The position numbers and the translations under genes are program-made. A DNA stretch of 64,000 nucleotides from CANKHA01 sp963731585. GTDB taxonomy: Bacteria; Pseudomonadota; Alphaproteobacteria; Rhizobiales; Xanthobacteraceae. Location: contig CAVSWC010000007.1 in the NCBI GenBank assembly GCA_963731585.1, positions 62,001 to 126,000 on the forward strand. Reading direction: 5' to 3'. Positions 9,375-18,645 of this stretch are shown one piece after another; positions within the stretch are counted from its first letter, which is position 1; every line of letters starts with the position of its first letter. Below the pieces are notes generated by a model. The model had not been told where the DNA came from. It was given only the letters and a program-made list of their open reading frames with translations, and did no database searches.

Positions 9375-9393
9375 CCCCGGACTTGATCCGGGG
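9375..9393. repeat. short palindrome, intergenic repeat
   Basis: CCCCGGA, five bases, TCCGGGG. This palindrome with the sequence around it (GATCCGGGGTGGCAACCGG) resembles part of the repeat at 11963-12030. It lies between two convergent genes and could also help terminate the upstream transcript. Confidence 0.45.
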
Positions 9394-9476
9394 TGGCAAC
9401 CGGTTTTGCGGAAAGCAATCTAGCTTGCGCAGATTGCGTATACTTATCTGCGGTTCGCGCGCTAACTTTTAATTTG

Positions 9477-9523
9477 GCGCATGATCTTATCGGCGAACCG
9501 GATTCCACTTCGCCGGATCATGC
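9477..9523. repeat. GCATGATC-type palindromic repeat
   Basis: Begins GCGCATGATC and ends GATCATGC, with an ACCGG core. The same ends and core occur at 11963-12030, 35276-35323 and 35336-35380, so this is a dispersed intergenic family in this genome. Confidence 0.65.
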
Positions 9524-9524
9524 A

Positions 9525-10427
9525 CTAGGCGACCTTTTCGCGCGCCAGTTCAACAAAGCCTTCGCCATCGGGACGCAGCGAACGCAGGATCGCGGTGCAT
9601 TGCCAGGCTCCCGGAGCACCATCGATCTCATAAATGTTGTAGCCCGCTGTCTCACGGCTGCTGCTTGGCGGAGACGAAGCCGACGGCACGCCGAAGGCGG
9701 GAATGTGCCGCTGCGGCCCATCCAGCCAGATCAACGAATGCTCATGGTTATGGCCGTGCAACACCAAATCGGCGCCGTGCTCGGCCAGGACAGCGCGGAA
9801 ATCGCGGGCATCCACCAGGCGGCGGAAACGCTTGCCCGGGCTGCTCTTCGGCGGGTGATGGATCAGGACGACGCGAAACAGCCCTGCATCCTTAAGTCCG
9901 AGGAGCGTGTCGGCAAAACGCGCGATTTGCTCGCGTCCAAGCTCGCCCGTCGCCATGAAAGGCAGCGTCGGTACAGCAGTCGACAACCCAATGAGCGCGA
10001 TGGAACCGCGCCGGCGCACGAAGGGATAGGTGATTTCCTGACCAACCAGCACCTGCACGGCATCGTTCGTCATGAACTCGCCCCAGTGCTTTCCGGAATG
10101 CGAGGCGGTCGCGCCGACATAGGCGTCGTGGTTGCCCGGCACCACGGTGACATCATGCGGCGTGCCGAGTGCCTCCAGCCAGGCCCGCGCAGGCTCGAAC
10201 TCCTTTTCCAGCGAAAGGTTGATCAGGTCGCCGGTGATTGCGAGATGGTCGGGCTTGAACGACCGCATATCGGCGATCAGTTCCTCCAGCACGTCCACTT
10301 GGTGGCGCGCGCGGCGCTTGCGGAGCCAGTTGAAGAAGCCCAGCCCGCGTTTGCCGGCGAGCTCGCGCCACCGCGGCCTCGGCAAGGATCCGAGATGCGG
10401 GTCGGAAAGATGCGCGAGCTTAAACAT
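9525..10427 (-). CDS. calcineurin-like metallophosphoesterase
   Basis: A 300-residue protein of the Icc/cyclic-nucleotide phosphodiesterase-like group. The metal-binding motifs appear in order: LSDPHLG near residue 7, ITGDLIN near 63, VVPGNHDAYV near 95, a lone LIHHPP near 190 and LHGHNHEH near 222. It is intact. It ends very close to a GCATGATC repeat. It is five bases from the end of the downstream-reading mbfA on the same strand and could share its transcript. The substrate cannot be told from sequence. Confidence 0.87.
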   Translation of the reverse strand: MFKLAHLSDPHLGSLPRPRWRELAGKRGLGFFNWLRKRRARHQVDVLEELIADMRSFKPDHLAITGDLINLSLEKEFEPARAWLEALGTPHDVTVVPGNHDAYVGATASHSGKHWGEFMTNDAVQVLVGQEITYPFVRRRGSIALIGLSTAVPTLPFMATGELGREQIARFADTLLGLKDAGLFRVVLIHHPPKSSPGKRFRRLVDARDFRAVLAEHGADLVLHGHNHEHSLIWLDGPQRHIPAFGVPSASSPPSSSRETAGYNIYEIDGAPGAWQCTAILRSLRPDGEGFVELAREKVA

Positions 10428-10432
10428 TAGTG

Positions 10433-11389
10433 TCAGGCGCTGCCTATCAGGATTCCGGCAAGGAACACCAGCGTGCCCCCGACCACGATCTGGAATGCGG
10501 CCGACAGGAAGGGTGTGTCCATGTAGCGGAAACGAATATAGGCGATGGCGAAGAGCTCGATGGCGACGACGATCACGGCGAGAATGGTTGCCGCCCAGAA
10601 ATCCGGGATGAGGTAGGGCAGGGTGTGGCCGACGCCGCCAATGGTGGTCATGATTCCCGTCACGGTACCACGGACCCAGGGCGTGCCGCGCCCGGTGAGC
10701 GAGCCGTCGTCGGAAGCGGCCTCGGCGAAGCCCATGGATATGCCGGCGCCGACCGAGGCAGCCATGCCCACCAGAAATGTTTCCCAGGTGCTATGGGTGG
10801 CGAAGGCGGCGGCAAATAGCGGCGCCAGCGTCGATACCGAGCCGTCCATCAGCCCGACCAGACCCGGCTGCACATATTGCAGCAGGAACATCCGGCGCGC
10901 CGTTTCGTCTTCGTGCTCGCGCTCTTTCTTGGTGAGGATCTCCTCCCCAAGCTTGTGCGCCATATCCTCGTGTTCGTTCTCGATTTCGGCAAGCTCGTTG
11001 AGCAGCTTGCGGACCGCGGCGTCCCGCGTGGTTTCCGCCCCCTTGCGATAAAAGCGGCCGGCCTCGTATTCCATCGCCTCGGCGTATTTGCGCACCTCGT
11101 CGAGATTGAGTGCCCCCATCAGCCAGATCGCTGGCTTCTGGATGAAGCCTTTGACGTCCTGGCGGCGGATAAGCGGCAGGTAGTCGCCGAATTTTTCCCG
11201 ATAGAGATCGAACAGCATGGTTCGGTGGCGCACTTCCTCGTCCGCCATTTCCTCGAATACCTTGGCCGAGGCGGGAAATTGCGCGCGCAAACCTTCGGCG
11301 AATCCGCGATAGATGCGGCTGTCTTCTTCTTCATTGGTGATAGCGAGGGCGAGGATTTCCTGCTCGGACAGGTCGGAAAATCGCTTCAC
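10433..11389 (-). CDS. mbfA: MbfA-type iron exporter: ferritin-like domain fused to VIT1/CCC1 transporter
   Basis: A 318-residue fusion. Residues 1-155 form a rubrerythrin/ferritin-like domain with repeated Glu/His pairs (ITNEEEDSRIY, MADEEVRHR, EIENEHEDM) that bind iron. Residues 165-318 are a VIT1/CCC1 membrane transporter with LVGLMDGSVSTLAP and several helices. This architecture is that of MbfA, an inner-membrane Fe exporter of Bradyrhizobium and Agrobacterium that protects against iron and peroxide stress and is repressed by Irr. An Irr-box-like palindrome lies 42 bases upstream (11431-11445), which supports both name and regulation. Confidence 0.9.
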   Translation of the reverse strand: MKRFSDLSEQEILALAITNEEEDSRIYRGFAEGLRAQFPASAKVFEEMADEEVRHRTMLFDLYREKFGDYLPLIRRQDVKGFIQKPAIWLMGALNLDEVRKYAEAMEYEAGRFYRKGAETTRDAAVRKLLNELAEIENEHEDMAHKLGEEILTKKEREHEDETARRMFLLQYVQPGLVGLMDGSVSTLAPLFAAAFATHSTWETFLVGMAASVGAGISMGFAEAASDDGSLTGRGTPWVRGTVTGIMTTIGGVGHTLPYLIPDFWAATILAVIVVAIELFAIAYIRFRYMDTPFLSAAFQIVVGGTLVFLAGILIGSA

Positions 11390-11430
11390 GGGGCGGCCTC
11401 TTTTTGGGCTGGAAGGACGACTTAGCTATA

Positions 11431-11445
11431 TTGGAAGACTTCTAA
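11431..11445. promoter_or_regulatory. ICE / Irr-box-like palindrome
   Basis: TTGGAA, GAC, TTCTAA: an inverted repeat with one mismatch. It resembles the iron control element bound by Irr in Bradyrhizobium (TTTAGAA half sites). It sits between the divergent mbfA (42 bases away) and a Nudix gene (17 bases away). MbfA is a known Irr target, so the location fits. Confidence 0.65.
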
Positions 11446-11462
11446 ACTATATAGGGCGACCG

Positions 11463-11960
11463 ATGGAAAAGACCAATTCGCCACGCCATGTTCCCGGCCG
11501 GCTGTGGGAATCTGTCTTCCGGCCCCTGCTGCATTCTTATTGGCGATTTGCGCGTGGAATGACGCTTGGCGTGCGCGGTCTGGTCGTGGACAGTGCCGGG
11601 CGCATTCTTCTTGTGCAGCACAGCTATGTGCGCGGCTGGCATCTGCCGGGCGGCGGGGTGGAGCGGGGCGAAACGATGCTGCAGGCGCTGGCGCGCGAAC
11701 TGGCCGAGGAGGGCAACGTCCGTCTTGGCAGCGCGCCCCGGTTGCATGGCATTTTTTTCAATCGTTACGTCTCCAAGCGCGACCATATCGCGGTCTATGT
11801 GGTGCAGGATTTCGAACAAGACGGACCGTTCAAGGCAAACCGCGAGATCACGGTCGCGTCTTTCTTCGCGCTGGATGCGCTGCCGAACGATACCACCGCC
11901 GCCACGCGTGCCCGCATCGCCGAGGTGATGGGTGGCGCGCCGGTGAGCGAGCATTGGTGA
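11463..11960 (+). CDS. Nudix hydrolase
   Basis: A 165-residue Nudix protein. The box reads GGGVERGE, seven residues, RELAEEGNV, so the pyrophosphate-binding Glu and Arg are present while the usual Gly near the end is Asn. The start at 11463 was chosen because the longer frame would run through the mbfA promoter and coding region. It is divergent from mbfA across a 73-base gap that holds the Irr-box-like site, so it may share the iron response. The substrate is unknown. Confidence 0.82.
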   Translation: MEKTNSPRHVPGRLWESVFRPLLHSYWRFARGMTLGVRGLVVDSAGRILLVQHSYVRGWHLPGGGVERGETMLQALARELAEEGNVRLGSAPRLHGIFFNRYVSKRDHIAVYVVQDFEQDGPFKANREITVASFFALDALPNDTTAATRARIAEVMGGAPVSEHW

Positions 11961-11962
11961 GA

Positions 11963-12030
11963 GCGCATGATCCCGAAAGCCGCCGGAGTTGATCCGGGAT
12001 GGAACCGGTTTTCGGATAAGATCGTGCGCC
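11963..12030. repeat. GCATGATC-type palindromic repeat (long copy)
   Basis: Begins GCGCATGATCCCGAAAG and ends GATCGTGCGC, with an internal GTTGATCCGGGATGG palindrome and the ACCGGTTTTCGG core shared with 35276-35380. It directly follows the Nudix stop. Confidence 0.65.
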
Positions 12031-12049
12031 AAGTTAAAAGTGATGGGGA

Positions 12050-12561
12050 ATGAACGATCTTTCGTTGACAATTCTGCCGGAATCCGCCGGTGACGCGCAT
12101 GGCGATCGATCGCCTGCACGAGCGCACCTTCGGCCCGGGGCGTTACGCGCGCACCGCCTACCGCATCCGCGAGGGCGTCGCGCACAGCCTTGATCTGTCA
12201 TTCACCGCGCGGATCGGAACGCTGCTGGTCGGCTCGGTGCGGCTTTCCCCCATTCGTATCGGCGAGACGTCCGCGCTCTTGCTCGGCCCGCTGACGGTGG
12301 AGCCGCCGTTCCGTGATCGCGGCATCGGCATCGGCCTGATCGAACGCTCGCTGCAGGAAGCGAAGGCAAAGGGGCACAAGCTGGTCGTGCTGGTCGGCGA
12401 CGAATCCTATTACCAGCGCTGCGGCTTCAAGCGCATTCCCAAGGGCGCGGCCACGCATGCCGGGACCGGTCGATCCGCAGCGCTTGCTGGTGGCTGAGTT
12501 GGCTGACGGCGCCTTTGCCGGCGTCAGCGGACCGATACGTCCGGAGTGGGAAGCGGTGTAG
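12050..12561 (+). CDS. GNAT family N-acetyltransferase (two frameshifts)
   Basis: About 170 residues over three frames. The N-terminus (MNDLSLTILPESAGDA) runs from 12050. The frame shifts near 12091-12099 into AIDRLHERTFGPGRYA, LTVEPPFRDRGIGIGLIERSL (acetyl-CoA loop) and DESYYQRCGFKRIP. It shifts again near 12451-12457 to PGPVDPQRLLVAELADGAF and ends WEAV. Both breaks behave as one extra base. The whole matches the YhbS-like putative acetyltransferase group. The substrate is unknown. Confidence 0.8.
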
Positions 12562-12568
12562 TCACCTT

Positions 12569-12667
12569 CGTCATTCCGGAAGCCGCGTAGCGGCTATCCG
12601 GAATCGATACGCCCGGTGTTGGTTATGGATTCCGGGTTCGCGGACTGTCCGCGCCCCGGAATGACGA
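12569..12667. repeat. CATTCCGG palindromic intergenic repeat pair
   Basis: Bounded by CGTCATTCCGG and CCCCGGAATGACG, with internal TCCGGAATC and GATTCCGGG arms, so it can fold into two hairpins. Related elements lie at 14758-14858 and 34569-34670. It lies between the stops of convergent genes. Confidence 0.7.
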
Positions 12668-12673
12668 ATTAAG

Positions 12674-14741
12674 TCACCGTCCCTCCCGCGCCCAGGTCGC
12701 GGCGAGGCTGCCGATCAGCAGCAGCAGCCCGATGAAGCCGGCGAAGACCGGTAGCACGCCGATGCCGCGCACCACGCTGGCATCGCGGATCTTCAGCCCG
12801 ATCCAGTCGTCGCCCTGGAAAATGCCGGTCGAACGCACGGCGAGAATCCGCGGCAGCGTCACGCCGGATGTTTCGGTCAGGCGGCGCGCGTCGCCGCCGG
12901 TGGCGGTGGCCAGCGGCGCCAGCACTTCGGTGGTCGACGTGACCTCGGTAAATTCGCGCGGATTGGCCGGCCCGATATTCACCAGGGTGGTCAGCTTGCC
13001 GTCGGTGGCGCGCCACAGGCCAAGCTCGCCCGCCGGCATCGAGCCGCGCCACAAGCCGGGCTGCGCCGTTTGCAACGTCAGCGTCGTTGTGCCGCCGGAC
13101 GGCGCGGTGACGGTCACCTCACCGATCGTGTCGGCCATCGACTGGCGCTCGATCGACAGCTCGCGCCCGTGCGAGGAGAGCCGCAGCGCCTCCTCTTCCA
13201 GATCAGGTTGCTTCATCAGCCAATGCGAAAGCCGCCGCAACAGGTCGAGATGCGGTCCGCCGCCCTCGTAGCCGCGCGCCCATAGCCAGATGTGATCGGA
13301 GAGAAGCAGAGCGACGCGGCCTTCGCCTTCGCGCGACAGCACCAGCAGCGGCTTGTCATCGGCAGCCTGCATCACCGTTGCGCCCTCGGCCTTCCGGGTG
13401 TCGACCACGCGGAACCAGCGGCTCCAGCGCGGCGGGTCGGAGCCCGCGCCTTCCAGGTCGCGCGTCACCGGATGGCGCTTGCCGACGGTGCTGAGTTGCG
13501 CGCGGAACGGCGTCTCGGTCACCTGGCCACTTGGCTCCGCCGGCAGAATGACTTCGAGCGGCGTGCGCCACAGGCTGGTGGTGCTGGCATAGTCCGGGCC
13601 TGCCGCGACCAGCACCGCCCCGCCTTTGCGCACATAGCGCGCGATATTGTCGAAATAGATGATCGGCAGCACGCCCTGACGCGCATAGCGGTCGAAGATG
13701 ATGAGCTGGAACTCGTCGATCTTCTGCTGGAACAGCTCGCGGGTCGGGAAGGCGATCAGCGAAAGCTCATTGATCGGCGTGCCGTCCTGCTTTTCCGGCG
13801 GACGCAAGATGGTGAAGTGAACGAGATCGACGCTGGCGTCGGATTTCAGCAGGTTGCGCCAGGTGCGCTCACCCGCATGCGGCTCGCCGGAAACCAGCAG
13901 CACGCGCAGCTTGTCACGCACGCCGTCGATGGAAACGACGGCGCGGTTGTTCACCGCCGTCAGCTCGCCTTGCAGCGGCGAGGCCTCGATCTCGACGATG
14001 TTCGGGCCCGGCATGCGGGATGTGAATGTTCAGCTGCACCGGCTGGCCCACCGTCACGCTGCGGGTTTCAATCGTCTCGCCGTCGCGGCGCATGGTCACT
14101 TGCGCGGTGCCCCCGGACGCGCCCTGGTCCTCGACACGGAAAGTCACTGCTTGCATCTGGTCAACGATGCCGAAGCGCGGCGCGCTAACGAGCGCGACGC
14201 GGCGGTCGCGCTCATCCTTCGTGCCGGTGATCAGCGCATGCAGCGGCGCGGCGAAGCCGAGCGCGGCGGCTTCCGCCGGCACGTCATGCACGCGGCCATC
14301 GGTCAGCAGGATGGCGCCGGCGACCCGGTCGGGCGGCACGTCGGCGAGCGCGGAGCCGAGTGCGGAGAACAGACGCGTGCCGTCGGTCTCGCCGTCCGAT
14401 TGGCCGGCCTCCACGGTGCGGACTTCCAGTCCGGAGATACGGCCAAGCCGTTCGATCAGCGCGGCGCGCGCGGTTTCGGTCTGCTGCTGGCGGTCGCCGA
14501 AATTCTGGCTCGGGCTCTTGTCGACGACGACCACGGCGACGGAGGTGAGCGGCTCGCGATCCTCGCGGGTGAAGGAGGGGTTTGCCAGCGCAAGCACCAT
14601 CAGCAACAGCGCGATGGTGCGCACGACGGCGCCGCGGCTGCGGGCAAAAAACAAGAGCCCGGCCACGATCAGCGCAACAGCCAAGCCGGCCCATACGACA
14701 TAGGCTGGTACCAGCGGCGCGAAGGCGATGCCGTAGGTCAT
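12674..14741 (-). CDS. BatA-like membrane protein with amidotransferase-like domain (one frameshift)
   Basis: About 689 residues. Residues 1-55 hold two membrane helices with ALLLMVLALANPSF. A von Willebrand A-like domain follows (VVVVDKSPSQNF, ILLTDGRVHDVP near 145). The second half carries a glutamine-amidotransferase-like fold (LRVLLVSGEPHAGERTW, IIFDRYARQGVLP, VLVAAGPDY) and a C-terminal helix. The frame breaks at 14007-14009, where a CCC run reads as one C too many; removing it gives HIPHAGPNIVEIEA. It is the last gene of the moxR operon, 138 bases after the DUF4159 gene with a repeat between. The exact role is unknown. Confidence 0.82.
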
Positions 14742-14757
14742 CGAGGGTCCCTTGTTT

Positions 14758-14858
14758 CGTCATTCCGGGACGCGCCAAAGGCGCGGACCCGGAATCCATA
14801 ACCTCGGTCTGTGAGTATGGATTCCGGGTTCGCCGCTTCGCGGCGCCCCGGAATGACG
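14758..14858. repeat. CATTCCGG palindromic intergenic repeat pair
   Basis: CGTCATTCCGGGACGCGCC at the left end and GCGCCCCGGAATGACG at the right, with GGATTCCGGGTTC arms between. Same family as 12569-12667. It lies inside the moxR operon between two co-directional genes, where it may affect mRNA stability. Confidence 0.7.
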
Positions 14859-14879
14859 GGTGAATCCATCACAGCTCTC

Positions 14880-17690
14880 CTATTGTCCCAGCCGCTCGAG
14901 CAAGGCGGGCACGTGAACCTGGTCGGCCTTGTAGTTGCCCGTGAGCGTGTACATCACGATGTTCACGCCGGCGCGGAAGGCAAATTCGCGCTGGCGCGGC
15001 TCGCCCGGCGAGAGCGGCAGCATGGCCTGACCGTCGGGCCGCATCGCCCAGGCGCCGGCGAGATCGTTGGAGGTGATGATGATGGAAGAAACTCCGTCAC
15101 TGGCGCGGGCAGGGCGGTCGCCTAGGTCCTCATCGGCGGCCGGCAACGCTTCCACCCAAAGGCGGCCCGCGTTGAAGCGGCCGGGAAAATCGCGCAGCAG
15201 GAAAAAGGTTTTGGTCAGCACGTGATCGCCGGAGACAGGCTCGAGCTCCGGGATATCGAGCGACGACAAAATCTCGCGCAGCGCCACCATGCCCGGGACC
15301 GCGTGACTCACCACCCGGTCCCGGCGGCGCTTCGATGGCGTCGCGGGTGTCGAACAGCACGGTGCCGCCCTGTTTCATGTAGGCGTCAAGCCGCGCCAGC
15401 GCCTGGGCGGAAGGTTTCGGCGCGGCGGCGACAACCGGCCAGTAGATCAGCGGGAAGAAGGCGAGCTCGTCGCGCGCAATTTCCAGTCCCATCGGCTCAC
15501 CGGCTTCCAGGGAAGTGCGCTGGGAAAGAAACAGCGTCAGACCTTCCAGGCCGATACGGCTGATACGGTCCACTTCGGCGTCGCCGGTGATGACATAAGC
15601 AAGATGCGTCTGCAGCGAGGCTTTCTTCGCAAAGTCATCACTTTGCGCGAAAGCCCGGTGCGGCGCTGCGAGCGCAGCGGCTAGAATGCCAATGGCAATG
15701 ATTGCGGTGGCAGGGCGCCGCCGGAAGGTCAGGCGGGCAAGACCGCCTGCAAGCCAGAACACCACCAGCGCGTCGAGCAGCAACAGACCAAGCGCGGCGA
15801 GCAGGAGCGGCCCGCGCAGATCCTGCGGTTCGCCGAGGCGATATTGATCGCGGCGGGCGTTGAGCGGAGAGAAATCCAGACGCGCCAATCGGTCGGCGGG
15901 CCGCAGCGTATTGACCGCGATCAGTCCTTCCGGCGGACCATAGAATCCGGGCGGATGCTCGGCGTCGGCGCGGCCGGAGAAATCCACCGGAATCGGCCGC
16001 GCCGTCGGCGGCGGCGGCACGAAAGCGCCGAAGCCGTCGAGCACCCGGCTGGGCGGCACCACTTCGCGCGTTGCCTGCCGGGCGCCGGCCTCGTTTTCGG
16101 CCGCGGCGGTGTTGCCCGCGATGGCGACGATGCGCTTGAGCATGTCGACGAAGGCGCCGGAGATCGGCAGGTCCGACCAGCGCGTGTCGGCGGTGACATG
16201 GAACAGCACAACCACGCCCTTGCCGCGGCGCGCGGCGGTGACGAGGGGCGTGCCGTCCGCGAGGTTCGCCCAGGTGCGGTCGGAAAGCTCGGCATCCGGC
16301 TCGGCCAGAACTTGCCTGGTCACGGTGACGTCGGTCGGGACCGCCATGCCGCTGAACGGGCCTTCGCGCGAAAAGCCTGCGAGCTGCTGCGGCTGGTCCC
16401 AGCTCAAGCTGCCGCCAAGAATGCGCCCGCCACGCCGCAGCCGCACCGGCACCAGATCGTCCTCCGAAGCGGCCAGGCGCGGGCCGGCAAAGCGCACCAG
16501 CACGCCGCCGTCCTCGATCCATTTGGTCAACTTCTCGCGCGCTTCACCGGTAACATTGCCGACATCCGCAAGGATCATCATCGGCAAATTCTGCCCGACG
16601 AATTGTGAAACCGCTTCGGCGGGCGCCGCGCTTTCCGCCAGCCGCACGTCGGCGAATGGATTGAGCGCGCGCGCGAGATAATAGGTTGAGGCCAGCAGCG
16701 GCTGAGCCGTATCGCTGGTCGAGCCGGAGATCACGCCGATGGCGCGCCGCCGCCAGCGTTTGTCGAGCAGTTGCACCGCTCCAGAGGAACGCTGCGCCGC
16801 GATCTCGATCCGGGCGATGTCGTTGCGGATTTCCACCGGCAGTTGGAACTCGGCTTCGGTTTCCAGTTCCGTCGCGCTGAAGGCATAGCGGGCCTCGCCG
16901 AGCGGCAAGCCTTTGAAATCGAGCGCGCGCAACGCACCGGTTTCCGCGCCGCCGTTTTCGGCGCGCAGACCTTCACCGTCAGCGCGCCGGCAGCATTTTC
17001 CGCGGCGGCGAGCGCATGCGCCGGCGGCAATCCACCGTCGATCACGCTCAATCTGCGCGGGTCGAGCGTGCGGTTGAGTCCCTCGATGAACTCCTTGCCT
17101 TGGCCGAGATCGATGCCATCCGACAGCCAGACAAATTCGATATCCGGCGAGCCGCTGACGAACCGCTCGATCATCGGCAGCGCTTCCGCGCGCAGCAGGG
17201 CATGCGGCTTCGGCTTGAGCTGGCGCAGCCGCACGCGCGCGGCGCCTGCGGTGCCGATGGAAACATCACGCGCGCTTTCCGACAGCGGCACCAGCGCCAC
17301 GCCGCGGTTATCGTTTTCCGCCTGCACCACGAGATCATCGGCGGCGCGCAGCCGCGCATCCCAGGTGGAGGCGGCGGTCCAACCGTCGTCGATCAGCACC
17401 GCGAGCGGCGCGGCGCCGCCCGATGTGGCGAGGGAAGGATTCCATTGCGGGCCGGCGGCGGCGAGGATCACCAGCGCCGCCAGCAGCAGCCGCAGCAACG
17501 TCAGCCACCACGGCGTGCGCGAAGGCGTTTCCTCCTTGGGCGCAATATCGAAAAGCATGCGGGTCGGAGGAAAATCGACGCGGCGCGGGCGCGGCGGAAT
17601 GAGCCGCAGCAGCCACCACAGCACCGGCAGGCTGAGCAGGCCGAGCAGCACCAGCGGCTGCGCAAACACCAGCGGAAGCCCGGCGATCAT
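14880..17690 (-). CDS. BatA/DUF4159 membrane protein (two frameshifts)
   Basis: About 936 residues. The N-terminus is a BatA aerotolerance-type segment (PLVLLGLLSLPVLWWLLRLIPPRPRR, then FPPTRMLFDI). A VWA-like region follows. Two helices near residues 660-720 lead into a C-terminal DUF4159 domain (YVITGDAEVDRISRIGLEGL, ILSSLDIPELEPV, IVMYTLTGNYKADQ). Frames change near 16966-16972 (into LRAENGGAETGALRALDF) and near 15302-15318. The start overlaps the DUF58 stop as ATGA. It belongs to the moxR-DUF58 operon; the group is widespread but poorly defined in function. Confidence 0.85.
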
Positions 17691-18640
17691 GCCGATCTCC
17701 CCGTATAGCCGGCATGCCAGCGGTCGATGCCGGTATCGCCCGGCCGCACGCCCATGCGCGCGTGCAGCGCCAGCAGCAATTCGCTCGCGGGCCGATCGGT
17801 GCGGTGGATGGCAAAGCTCCAGCCCAGCCGGTCGGTTTCGGCGCGGATTTCCGCGCGGTGGCGCTCGATGCGCTTTGCGTAATCGGCGCGCCAGGTTTCC
17901 GCGCGCCCGGCGGTGATGCTGCCGGCTCCCTCCGATTCGACGAATTCCACGCGCCCGGAATAGGGGAACGTTTCCTCCGCCGGATCGACCGTCTGCACCA
18001 CATGTCCCTGCGCGCCGCCGGCGGAAAGCTGCGCGATGGTCGCGCGCACGTCGCCGATCGGGCTCCACAGATCCGAGAGCATCACCACTTCCGCCAGGGG
18101 GGACGGTGAGAAGGAGGGCGGCAGGCTCATGCGCTCTCCCGTATCATGGATGATGGCCTGCGCCATCTTGTCGATAACGTTGCGGCTTGCGCTCGGCGGC
18201 ATCAGGCCCGGCATGCCCACGCGTTCGCCGCCCTCCACCAAAATCTCCGCCAGCGCGAAGGCAACGACCACCACGCGTTCGAGCTTGGTATCGGTCGCCA
18301 GGTGCGAGAGGAAGCTCATGGAAGGCGAGCGGTCGGGCCAGATCCACACCGTGTGCGCGGCCTCCCATTCCCGCTCGCGCACATAAAGATGGTCGTCGCG
18401 CGCAGAGCGGCGCCAGTCGACGCGATGCGCCGGCTCGCCGGAAACGAAGCGGCGATACTGCCAGAAATTCTCGCCCGAGCCGGCGCGCCGGCGCCCGTGC
18501 AAGCCGTGGATCACGGTCGCGGCGATGCGGCGCGCTTCCAGGATGAGCCGCGGCATCGCGGCCGCAAGCGAGCGGCCTTGCCCGGTTGCGCGGTTGACCG
18601 CCGCAACGTCCTGTTCGCTGAGCCGCGGGTCGATCGCCAT
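17687..18640 (-). CDS. DUF58 domain protein
   Basis: A 317-residue protein with the DUF58 signature FVSGEPAHRVDWRRSARDDHLYVRE near residues 66-90, then IWPDRSPSMSF, a VWA-like metal-site segment. DUF58 proteins are the regular partners of MoxR ATPases. The start lies five bases after the moxR stop and the end overlaps the BatA/DUF4159 start (ATGA), so the three genes are tightly coupled. It is intact. A role in assembly or quality control of envelope proteins is a general proposal for the family, not shown here. Confidence 0.88.
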   Translation of the reverse strand: MAIDPRLSEQDVAAVNRATGQGRSLAAAMPRLILEARRIAATVIHGLHGRRRAGSGENFWQYRRFVSGEPAHRVDWRRSARDDHLYVREREWEAAHTVWIWPDRSPSMSFLSHLATDTKLERVVVVAFALAEILVEGGERVGMPGLMPPSASRNVIDKMAQAIIHDTGERMSLPPSFSPSPLAEVVMLSDLWSPIGDVRATIAQLSAGGAQGHVVQTVDPAEETFPYSGRVEFVESEGAGSITAGRAETWRADYAKRIERHRAEIRAETDRLGWSFAIHRTDRPASELLLALHARMGVRPGDTGIDRWHAGYTGRSA

Positions 18641-18645
18641 GTGGC

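Noticed and set aside
16771..17916. 381-codon open frame on the plus strand
   Set aside because: Antisense to the BatA/DUF4159 and DUF58 genes; Ser/Arg-rich shadow composition.
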